Source of the DNA: Bacillota bacterium
Lineage (GTDB): Bacteria; Bacillota; Clostridia; Oscillospirales; Ethanoligenentaceae
Direction: 5' to 3'
Assembly (NCBI GenBank): GCA_023391535.1
Contig: JAEWAU010000008.1
Location: forward strand, 1-48,166
Length of the DNA: 48,166 bases
This document shows, one piece after another, positions 41,405 through 48,166 of this stretch. The notes beneath the pieces were generated by a model. That model searched no databases and was not told where the DNA came from. It worked only from the letters and a program-made list of their open reading frames with translations. Both the position numbers and the translations under genes were made by a program. The first letter of the stretch is position 1. Every line of letters starts with the position of its first letter.

Positions 41405-42955
41405 ATGGAGATAGCCTTGAGCAAAGACAACATGCGCATCAGCGAGCCGGTTTTTGACACGGCCGCGGAGCATCCGGTGGAAAACGACGTGGTTCTGCCC
41501 GATTACTGCCCGGATATCGCCCGTGTGCTCAAAACGGAGGCGTCCGCTTCGGTGGACAAAAAGACCTTCGAGAACAAGCGCCTGACGGTGGAGGGCGTCT
41601 TCACCGTCAAAATCATCTACATCGCCGACAATTCCAGCTCTATCCGCAGCTTTACTTATGAAACGCCGTTCAGCCACGAGTTCGATACCGGAGACGCCTG
41701 CGAAAAGCCCCTGATTCAGACCGGTGCGAAGGTAGGGTACCTGAGTTGCCGCTCCGTGGGGCCGCGCAGGCTGCAGATCCGCGCGTCGGTATCCGTTTCC
41801 GCCAAGCTCTGGTGCGAGCGCGACGAGGAGTTCATTTCGGACTGCGACGACGAGCGCGTGGAGGTGCTGCGCCGGCAGGTGCGCGCGGCGAATCTGGTGG
41901 GCGCGGCGGAAAAGCCCTTCCGGGTGGAGGAGGAACTGGAACTGGGGTACGGAAAGCCCGCCATCGCCGCCGTCATCCGCTGCAACGCCACCGCCGTGGT
42001 GCAGGATTACAAGGTGATTGCGAACAAGGTGATCGCCAAGGGCGAGCTTTTGCTGCACACGCTCTATTCACCGGATTTAAGCGACAGCAAGCTGGAAACG
42101 ATGGACCACACCATCCCCTTAAGCCAGATCGTGGACCTGCAGGGTGTGGACGAGAACTGCATTTGCCAGGTGCGCTTCTCGGCTCCGGATATCAAGGTGG
42201 AACCGGCGCAGGACAACGAGGGCGAGAACCGCCGGCTGCTGCTTTCGGCTAACGTTAACGCGCAGGTGAGCGCGCGCCGTGTGAAGGATTTTACCGTGAT
42301 CGCCGACGCCTACAGTCCCCTGTTCCAGATGGAGCTGGACCGCAAGCCCCTGCCGGTGGAATTCGTGGCCGATAACGTCCGCTCGAGCGAATCGGTGCGG
42401 ATGACCATGGACGCGCCCGAAAACGCCGTATCCATCAGCGACTGCACGGCCCGCGCGGAGATTACGGGCACGCGCATCGCCAACCGCAGCGCGGCCGTAA
42501 GCGGCGAGATGTCCGTTTCCCTGATGGCTGCGGATGAGCAGGGCGGGCCGCTGTGCCTGGAAAAGACCCTGCCGTTTTCCGTTTCCGAAGAACTGCACGC
42601 CGATGCGCCCAACCTGCGGTTCGACCCGGATGTGACGGTGCTGGCAGTTTCGGCATCCCTTGCGGGCGGGCGCGTGGAGCTGCGCGTGGACTGCCTGGTT
42701 TCGGGCATGGTGTTCGGCAGCTCCAGCGAAAACGTCGTTTCGGGCATGGCCCTGGACGAGAACAGCCCCAAAGCCGGCAACCGGCATGCGCTTACGCTGT
42801 ACTTTGCCGACCAGGGCGAACGCCTCTGGGAGATCGCCAAACGCTACGATACGTCCATGGACGCCATCCGGCGCGAGAACAGCCTGGAGGCCGACGCGCT
42901 CCCGGAGCGGCAGATGCTGCTGATCCCCAAAAAGCGCGGCGCGAAGAGCAGCTGA
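41405..42955 (+). CDS. SPOCS (DUF3794) and LysM domain spore-coat protein
   Basis: 516 residues. Consecutive DUF3794/SPOCS domains of ~120 residues (PVENDVVLPDYCPDIARVLK; VEEELELGYGKPAIAAVIR; a third around 330-440) are followed by a C-terminal LysM (YFADQGERLWEIAKRYDTSM, residues ~465-512) that binds peptidoglycan. This architecture is typical of clostridial spore-envelope proteins such as those near spoIVA. The ATG at 41405 is chosen with AAAGGATGG upstream; 41393 is possible, while the longer frame to 40907 crosses the terminator and is not coding. Its stop codon is the first bases of repeat copy C. Role in coat/cortex attachment is inferred. Confidence 0.9.
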   Translation: MEIALSKDNMRISEPVFDTAAEHPVENDVVLPDYCPDIARVLKTEASASVDKKTFENKRLTVEGVFTVKIIYIADNSSSIRSFTYETPFSHEFDTGDACEKPLIQTGAKVGYLSCRSVGPRRLQIRASVSVSAKLWCERDEEFISDCDDERVEVLRRQVRAANLVGAAEKPFRVEEELELGYGKPAIAAVIRCNATAVVQDYKVIANKVIAKGELLLHTLYSPDLSDSKLETMDHTIPLSQIVDLQGVDENCICQVRFSAPDIKVEPAQDNEGENRRLLLSANVNAQVSARRVKDFTVIADAYSPLFQMELDRKPLPVEFVADNVRSSESVRMTMDAPENAVSISDCTARAEITGTRIANRSAAVSGEMSVSLMAADEQGGPLCLEKTLPFSVSEELHADAPNLRFDPDVTVLAVSASLAGGRVELRVDCLVSGMVFGSSSENVVSGMALDENSPKAGNRHALTLYFADQGERLWEIAKRYDTSMDAIRRENSLEADALPERQMLLIPKKRGAKSS

Positions 42956-43057
42956 TACGATTCTCCGATAATATGTGGATAAAAATCCGCGTCAAAACTC
43001 ATAGAGGTAAGCTTTTGCCGCGGATTTCTCTCTGTTTTTCAATCGGAGAAAAGTATG
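42953..43057 (+). repeat. Dispersed palindromic intergenic repeat, copy C
   Basis: TGATACGATTCTCCGATAAT at the left and CAATCGGAGAAAAGTATG at the right are inverted arms; GGATAAAAATCCGCG (42978-42992) and CGCGGATTT (43019-43027) extend the stem, with AAGCTTTTGC in the loop region. The first three bases are the stop codon of the SPOCS gene. It ends 49 bp before spoIVA. Confidence 0.85.
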
Positions 43058-43106
43058 CGGGGTACCGGGCATCGGCTGGAAACATGCAGCGAAAGGAAGA
43101 TCGTCT

Positions 43107-44585
43107 ATGGACAGCCGCACCATTTATCAGGATATTGCGGAGCGCACCGACGGGGATATCTATATCGGCGTGGTGGGCCCCGTGCGCACGGGAAAATCCA
43201 CGCTGATCAAGCGTTTTATGGAAACCCTGGTGCTTCCCAACATCGAGAACAGCTATAAGCGGGAGCGCGCCACCGACGAGCTGCCGCAGAGCGCCGCCGG
43301 GCGCACCATCATGACCACGGAGCCGAAGTTCATCCCGAACGAGGCGGTGGAAGTGAAGCTCGCGGATAACGCCGCCTTCCGCGTGCGCATGATCGACTGC
43401 GTGGGCTATATTGTGCCGAGCGCCCTCGGGTATATCGAAAACGACAACCCCCGTATGGTGATGACGCCCTGGTATGACAAGGAGATTCCGTTCAACATGG
43501 CGGCGGAGATCGGCACGCGCAAGGTCATCACGGAGCATTCCACCATCGGGCTTGTGGTTACAACCGACGGCAGCATCGGCGATATTCCGCGCGCCGAGTA
43601 CGCCGAGGCCGAGGAGCGCGTGATCGGCGAGCTCAAGGAGCTTAACAAGCCGTTTGTCATCCTGCTCAACTGCACGGCCCCGAACGCCGAAAGCGTGGGC
43701 GCGCTGCGCGGCGAGATGGAACGCAAATACAACGTCCCGGTGCTCCCGGTCAACTGCCTGGAACTGGGCGAGAACGAAATCCGCAGCATCATCGAAACGG
43801 TGCTGTTCGAATTCCCGGTTAAGGAGATCGGCGTGGACCTGCCCGATTGGATTGCGGCGCTGGATATGACCCACTGGCTGCACGCGTCGCTCTATTCCAG
43901 CATCCAGGCGGCGGCGCGGGATATCCGAAAGATCCGCGAGGTGCGCGGCGTGATGAACGGCATCGCGCAAAACGAAAACGTCACGAACGTGGCCGTTACG
44001 GGCGTGGAGCTCGGCAAGGGCACCGCCGCCATTTCGGTGGCCGTCGCCCCGGGGCTCTTCTACCGCGTGCTCGGGGAAACCACGGGCTTTGAGATCAGCG
44101 GCGAGGGCGACCTCATCGAGCTGATGATGCAGCTTTCGCAGATGAAAAAATCCTACGACAAGGTGAAGAACGCGCTCGACGAGGTCAATGCCACCGGCTA
44201 CGGCATCGTGATGCCCTCCATCGAAGAGCTCAAGCTCGAGGAGCCGGAGATCGTGAAGCAGGGCGGGCGGTTCGGCGTGCGGCTCGAAGCCAGCAGCGAA
44301 TCCATCCACATGCTCAAATGCCGCGTCGTCACCGAAATCAACCCTATCGTCGGCAACGAAAAGCAGTCGGAAGAACTGGTCACCTACCTGATGAACGAAT
44401 TCGAGGAAAACCCCGAAAAGATATGGGAATCGAACATCTTCGGCAAGTCGCTGCACGAGCTGGTTACCGAAGAACTGCACAACAAGCTCTACCGGATGCC
44501 CACGGACGCGCGCGAGAAGCTGCAGGAAACGCTTGAGCGCATCATCAACGAGGGCTGCGGCGGGCTGATCTGCATCCTGCTGTAA
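43107..44585 (+). CDS. spoIVA: Stage IV sporulation protein A (coat-base ATPase)
   Basis: 492 residues, the SpoIVA length. The Walker A GPVRTGKST (Lys30) sits where Bacillus SpoIVA has it; MTTEPKF holds the sensor threonines, followed by VRMIDCVGYIVPSA; the middle domain and the C-terminal NEGCGGLICILL needed for contact with SpoVM are intact. SpoIVA hydrolyses ATP to polymerise on the forespore surface as the coat platform. AAAGGAAG ribosome site. Expected under sigma-E, but no convincing promoter of its own was seen; repeat copy C fills most of the upstream gap. Confidence 0.97.
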   Translation: MDSRTIYQDIAERTDGDIYIGVVGPVRTGKSTLIKRFMETLVLPNIENSYKRERATDELPQSAAGRTIMTTEPKFIPNEAVEVKLADNAAFRVRMIDCVGYIVPSALGYIENDNPRMVMTPWYDKEIPFNMAAEIGTRKVITEHSTIGLVVTTDGSIGDIPRAEYAEAEERVIGELKELNKPFVILLNCTAPNAESVGALRGEMERKYNVPVLPVNCLELGENEIRSIIETVLFEFPVKEIGVDLPDWIAALDMTHWLHASLYSSIQAAARDIRKIREVRGVMNGIAQNENVTNVAVTGVELGKGTAAISVAVAPGLFYRVLGETTGFEISGEGDLIELMMQLSQMKKSYDKVKNALDEVNATGYGIVMPSIEELKLEEPEIVKQGGRFGVRLEASSESIHMLKCRVVTEINPIVGNEKQSEELVTYLMNEFEENPEKIWESNIFGKSLHELVTEELHNKLYRMPTDAREKLQETLERIINEGCGGLICILL

Positions 44586-44637
44586 GCCTCCGCTTTCCCG
44601 CCGCAGGTTATCGCCGGGGCTGCGCGCGGCAAAAAGA

Positions 44638-44666
44638 TTGCGAAACCGGCTCCGCAATGTTATAAT
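44638..44666 (+). promoter_or_regulatory. Candidate sigma-A promoter far upstream of PPi-PFK
   Basis: TTGCGA (44638-44643), 17 bp, TATAAT (44661-44666). It would give a ~400-nt leader before the phosphofructokinase gene. Confidence 0.65.
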
Positions 44667-45076
44667 TTTATTCGTCCGGCTTTCGCAGGCCGCGGCCCGC
44701 AGCTACGATAAGAGCCGATCTATAAATTAGGCGGGAGGAGAGTACCGGCAAATTTGCCGCAAATCCTACCCTGAATAATTTGCGGATAGGCGCTAAAGGC
44801 CGGAGCCGCGCGTGAAAGCGCCGGAAACCGAAGAGCGGCCGTCAGGGAGTGCTGTAAAAGGCGCATTGCGCATTTTGCGGCACCCCCCGTTTGCGTCCTT
44901 TCGCGTTTTAGCCGCTTCGGAAATACCGCGCCGCGCGGCACACGCGCCACCCGGAAAAAACGGACAGGCTTTCGGGAAAAACTAAAAAAAGTACAGGAAA
45001 ACCTGGAAATGATCCGGCAAAAAATTCAGCCGTTTGCTTCCCGCAGGGGGCAAAGCGGTTTTTTCAGGAGCGAAGA
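44667..45076 (+). other. Long structured leader or unannotated RNA
   Basis: 410 bp without a credible gene. It contains a perfect 14-bp palindrome CGGCAAATTTGCCG, an overlapping CCGCAAAT/ATTTGCGG pair (44757-44788) that excludes it, and a stem GGGAGTGC...GCACCCCC around 44845-44888. Part of 44702-44775 weakly resembles the dispersed repeat. No known riboswitch or RNA family was recognised. Confidence 0.4.
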
Positions 45077-46321
45077 ATGGCGAAAAATGTACTCATCGCG
45101 CAATCCGGGGGGCCGACGGCCGCCATCAACGCGTCCCTCGCCGGCGTGATCGCGCGCTGCCTGGAAAGCGGCGAAGCGGGGGAAATCTACGGGGCGCTCA
45201 ACGGGATGGACGGCATCCTGGCCCGGCGCATCATCGACCTGCGGGCGCAGACCCGCGGCGGCGCGGACCTGGAACGGCTTTCCGCCTCGCCCGCCATGGC
45301 GCTGGGGTCCTGCCGCAGGAAGCTGCCGGAGCTCGGCGCGGAGTGGGATTCCATCCCGGCCGTATACGAAAAAATCGAGTCCGTTTTCCGGAAATTTCAC
45401 ATCGGCTTTTTCTTCTACATCGGCGGCAACGATTCCATGGATACCGCAAAAAAAGTGGACGCGTATTTCCGGAGGAAGGCGTCGGATATCCGCGTCATCG
45501 GCGTGCCCAAAACCATCGACAACGACCTTCCCGTAACCGACCATACGCCGGGGTACGGCAGCGCGGCAAAATATGTCGCCGCCACCATGCTGGAGATCGG
45601 GCGCGACTGCAGCATTTACGATATCCCTTCCGTCACCATCGTGGAGATCATGGGCCGCGGGGCGGGCTGGCTCGCGGCGGCGGCGGCCGTGCCGCGTTAT
45701 CTGGGCGAGCCGATGCCGCAGCTCGTTTATCTGCCGGAAGCGCCGTTCGAAACGGGCCGCTTTCTGGAGGATATCCGGCGCGAGATGGGCAAACGCAAGG
45801 GCGTCGTAGCGGCCATATCCGAAGGCGTGCGCACGTCGGATCTTTCCGCGGGCGGACGGGAGGAAACGGATGCGTTCGGCCACGCGCAGCTCGCGGGCAT
45901 CGCGTGCCGCCTCGAACAGCTCGTGCGCGGGCAGATCGGCTGCAAAACCAGGGCGATCCAGCTCAACATCATGCAGCGCTGCGCGTTCCATCTCGCCTCC
46001 CAAACGGATGTGGACGAGGCGCGGCTCATCGGCCGGAAGGCGGCGGAAGCGGCGTTTGCGGGCAAAACCGGTAGATGTATGTGCTTTCGCAGAACGCCGG
46101 GCGAGGTTTACGGCGTGGAGGTGGAGGACTGCGACCTCGGCCTTGTGGCCAACCGGGAAAAGAAATTCCCGGCGCAATGGATCAACGACGCGGGCAACGG
46201 CATCCGCGAGGAAGGCGTCCGTTACATCCTGCCGCTTATCCGGGGCCGCGCGGAGTACCCCGAAAACGATTATCTGCCGGATTATTTCCGGTTCGACCGC
46301 GAAAGGCTGGCTGCCCCGTAA
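45077..46321 (+). CDS. pfp: Pyrophosphate-dependent 6-phosphofructokinase
   Basis: 414 residues. N-terminal IAQSGGPTAAINASLAG, GGNDSMDTAKK in place of the ATP-type GGDGS, and PKTIDNDLPVTDHTPGYGSA, where the Lys before TIDND marks pyrophosphate use; then IMGRGAGWLAAAAA. It phosphorylates fructose 6-phosphate with PPi, reversibly, saving ATP in fermentation. AGGAG ribosome site 5-6 bases upstream. Preceded by a long leader and followed by a tandem repeat, a terminator hairpin and an insertion sequence. PPi rather than ATP as donor is inferred from the two motifs. Confidence 0.94.
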   Translation: MAKNVLIAQSGGPTAAINASLAGVIARCLESGEAGEIYGALNGMDGILARRIIDLRAQTRGGADLERLSASPAMALGSCRRKLPELGAEWDSIPAVYEKIESVFRKFHIGFFFYIGGNDSMDTAKKVDAYFRRKASDIRVIGVPKTIDNDLPVTDHTPGYGSAAKYVAATMLEIGRDCSIYDIPSVTIVEIMGRGAGWLAAAAAVPRYLGEPMPQLVYLPEAPFETGRFLEDIRREMGKRKGVVAAISEGVRTSDLSAGGREETDAFGHAQLAGIACRLEQLVRGQIGCKTRAIQLNIMQRCAFHLASQTDVDEARLIGRKAAEAAFAGKTGRCMCFRRTPGEVYGVEVEDCDLGLVANREKKFPAQWINDAGNGIREEGVRYILPLIRGRAEYPENDYLPDYFRFDRERLAAP

Positions 46322-46340
46322 GCAAAACCGCCTGTATCCG

Positions 46341-46395
46341 CCGGTTCCGGTTCGCAGGTTCCGGTTCGCCGGTTCCCGATTCGTCGGTTCCGAGG
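46341..46395. repeat. 14-15-bp tandem repeat after PPi-PFK
   Basis: CCGGTTCCGGTTCG, CAGGTTCCGGTTCG, CCGGTTCCCGATTCG and a partial TCGGTTCCG follow one another within 20 bp of the stop codon. Confidence 0.8.
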
Positions 46396-46473
46396 CGGAG
46401 CGGGCAAAAAAAGGCTCCGGACGCTTGTGAACTGCATCCCGTCAAGAGGACAGTGAAAAAATATAAAGTGGTT

Positions 46474-46509
46474 CCGGCCAGTGGTATACAAAGCCACTGA
46501 CCGGTTTTT
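46474..46509 (+). terminator. Hairpin terminator at the inner left end of the IS
   Basis: CCGGCCAGTGG and CCACTGACCGG (one mismatch), loop of 9, then TTTTT on the plus strand. It may stop plus-strand transcription from PPi-PFK entering the element. Confidence 0.75.
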
Positions 46510-48094
46510 ATGCGGCGAGATAGAGATTGAATTTCTCTAACGGGGTCAGAACGCCCAAATTGCGTTGCACACGCCGGGTGTTGTAATAACTGATATAACT
46601 CTCAATCGTCTGAATAAGTATCTGCTTGCCGGTGAATTCCCGACCATAATAGTGTTCGCGCTTGAGTCTACCCCAGAAGCCTTCCATAGAATCTTTGTCA
46701 ATACATTGCGCCACGCGGGACATACTTTGCGTCATGCCAGCTTTTTCGAGTTTGTGGTGAAAGGTTCGGCTTGTATATCGAAAGCCTCTGTCACTGTGAA
46801 GCAGAGGATGTGCGTCTGGATTATTCTTAGCAGCCTTATCAAAAGTCTTAAATACCAGAGGCTTGCCGTTGTGATCACCTATGACGAAGGATACGATGCG
46901 CCTGTTATAGAGGTCTAAAATGGCGCTTAGATAGACCTTGTGTACTGTAAGGCCTTCGTACCACTTGAATTCCGTGGCGTCGATAAGCCACTTCTCGTTT
47001 GGTTTTGATGAGTGGAACTGACGGTCAAGCAGATTCTCTGCCAGATACCGCGGATTCTTCGCCGACCTCGTGCAGCCCTTATTGCTGTACTTGATGGTGG
47101 GTTTTATATCTTCTGTCCGACAGATACGAAGAACCCTTTTATCGTTGATATGGATTCCTTGGTCATGCCGCAGATCGTCATTGATACGGCGATAGCCTTT
47201 GTCCGGGCTTGTCGTGTGGATTTTCTCAATCTCTACGGCAAGCTGCTTGTTTTCGGCGGTTCTGTGACTGGGCTTGTCGGATACCCACTTGTTGTAGGCG
47301 GAACGAGCCACATGAAGCAGTCTGCAAGAAACTTCAATGGGATATTTCTCGTCCAAATAGCATTCTTTTATGGCTTTGTAAATATGGCCTTGCCTCACTT
47401 GTGAAAGGCATCTCTCCTCTCTATCTCGTCCAATTTTTTTTAAAAGGGTATTCTCCATTTCTGAAAGATACAGCTTGTGCTTGAGCTGCTCGATTTCTAT
47501 TTGTGCCTGCTCCAGTTCCGTACGCGGCTCCTGGTCATTCTTTCGCCGCCCGCGCCGGTCTTCAAGGCCGGCCTCGCCCAATTCCTCAAAGCGCAGTGTC
47601 CAAGTGCGAATCTGCTGGTAACTTACTTTATACTTAAGCGCCATCTCTCCGCAATTCTTACCCGATGCAATGCAATCCTTGACGATTTGGATTCGCTCCT
47701 CTTGTGTTGTGGCGCGTCCCTGCTTCATGTATCTTCCGCCTCCTGCAAACTTAACGGAGTTGAAATCTCCATGAGCATTATACATCTTTATCCAGGATTG
47801 AAGTTGTGTCCTTGAGCGAATCGCGTATTTTTCGCAGATAGCGTGCTGACTATATTTGCCAGAGAGGTATTCCAAGGCCGCTTGCTTTTTTAGCTCAGGA
47901 CTATAGGCGCGGTTCTGTTCCTACAGCTCAAGGCCAGGTGCTCCCTCTCGGCGATAAATCCGTGCCCACTCCGTTATTACGTTATGGTCAACTCCGGCTT
48001 GCATCGCCGCTTCTTCCCGTGAAATATTTCCTGCAATATATGCTTGCGTAATTCTTGCTTTTTCTACTATCGCTATTTTGCTCTTCCTTGACAT
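46508..48094 (-). pseudogene. IS3-like transposase interrupted by an in-frame TAG
   Basis: Read on the minus strand from the ATG at 48094 (GGGAG upstream), the frame encodes a first helix-turn-helix (ISREEAAMQAGVDHNVITEW), stops at TAG 47923-47921 after GAPGLEL, then continues in the same frame with EQNRAYSPELKKQAALEYLS, two more helix-turn-helix segments, a coiled linker and an rve integrase domain with its DDE residues (WLIDATEF, LLHSDRG, and Glu in KDSMEGFWGRLKRE). No frameshift is present, so this is a single-frame transposase broken by one nonsense codon. A TTG at 47875 could start the remaining 455-residue part, which keeps the whole catalytic domain. Confidence 0.82.
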
Positions 48095-48166
48095 AGCAAA
48101 TGCTCCCTTCATGGTCAACAGTGTTTTCCTTTTTCACTGTCTCTCATAAAGGGAGCATATCAGTTT

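Larger units (their letters stand above)
46449..48141 (-). mobile_element. IS3-family-like insertion sequence
   Basis: Terminal inverted repeats GACAGTGAAAAA (46449-46460) and TTTTTCACTGTC (48130-48141) bracket one transposase frame on the minus strand. The internal base composition is clearly lower in GC than the neighbouring genes, which signals transfer. Length is about 1.7 kb. Exact ends and a 3-bp target duplication could not be fixed; similarity between the ends may extend a few bases outward (GAG). Confidence 0.82.

Noticed and set aside
47921..47923. TAG as a pyrrolysine codon in the transposase
   Set aside because: No pyrrolysine genes in the window and no reason for the amino acid in a transposase; a nonsense mutation is simpler.

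Overview
The window looks like a chromosomal segment of a GC-rich, anaerobic, endospore-forming Firmicute (class Clostridia, Oscillospiraceae-like; lineage inferred only from gene content). Evidence is a sporulation-coat block (SpoVM, SpoIVA, a SPOCS/LysM protein), RemA, a PrpC/PrkC PASTA-kinase pair, an NAD-linked [FeFe] hydrogenase operon and a pyrophosphate-type phosphofructokinase. No rRNA, tRNA, CRISPR array or prophage was seen. The first ~55 bases are almost pure C and the last 1.7 kb is an insertion sequence, so both ends resemble assembly or mobile-element boundaries.

Layout. 1-8.8 kb (minus strand): tex, rpmB, a Zn/Cd-type P-ATPase with its ArsR/SmtB repressor, metY, cysK and a small beta-rich protein. 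metY is preceded by a 33-codon Met/Cys-rich leader ORF and an intrinsic terminator, a classic attenuator layout. 9.1-9.9 kb: gpmA. 10-13.4 kb (minus): a class B PBP, a SEDS protein fused to an FHA domain, and a 35-residue basic small protein. 13.6-23.2 kb (plus): hydrogen metabolism, with two DRTGG-domain proteins, two HATPase proteins, a HydS-like sensory hydrogenase and a PHP phosphoesterase next to the catalytic HydC/[2Fe-2S]/HydB/HydA set; two Rex-like operators lie inside the cluster. 23.5-25.8 kb: a DUF218 membrane protein and a DHA2 efflux pump. 25.8-40.2 kb: a long housekeeping operon from a consensus promoter: yicC, remA, gmk, rpoZ, priA, def, fmt, membrane Zn-peptidase, rsmB, rlmN, prpC, prkC, rsgA, thiN. 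40.5-44.6 kb: a 48-residue membrane protein, spoVM, the SPOCS/LysM protein and spoIVA. 45-46.3 kb: PPi-PFK. 46.4-48.1 kb: an IS3-like element whose transposase has an in-frame stop.

How parts work together. The hydrogenase operon couples NADH/ferredoxin oxidation to H2 production, while the HydS/DRTGG/HATPase/PHP genes look like an H2- or redox-sensing relay. PrkC/PrpC provides Thr/Ser phosphorylation; the FHA-SEDS fusion beside a PBP is a plausible phospho-Thr-reading target in cell-wall synthesis. SpoVM and SpoIVA form the base of the spore coat.

The strongest candidates for something undescribed are (1) the Met/Cys leader-peptide attenuator of metY, (2) a family of ~75-118 bp palindromic intergenic repeats with at least four copies (plus weaker ones), starting at or just after stop codons and repeatedly placed ahead of hydrogenase and sporulation genes, (3) the FHA-SEDS fusion, and (4) several structured leaders and nested inverted repeats with no assigned family.
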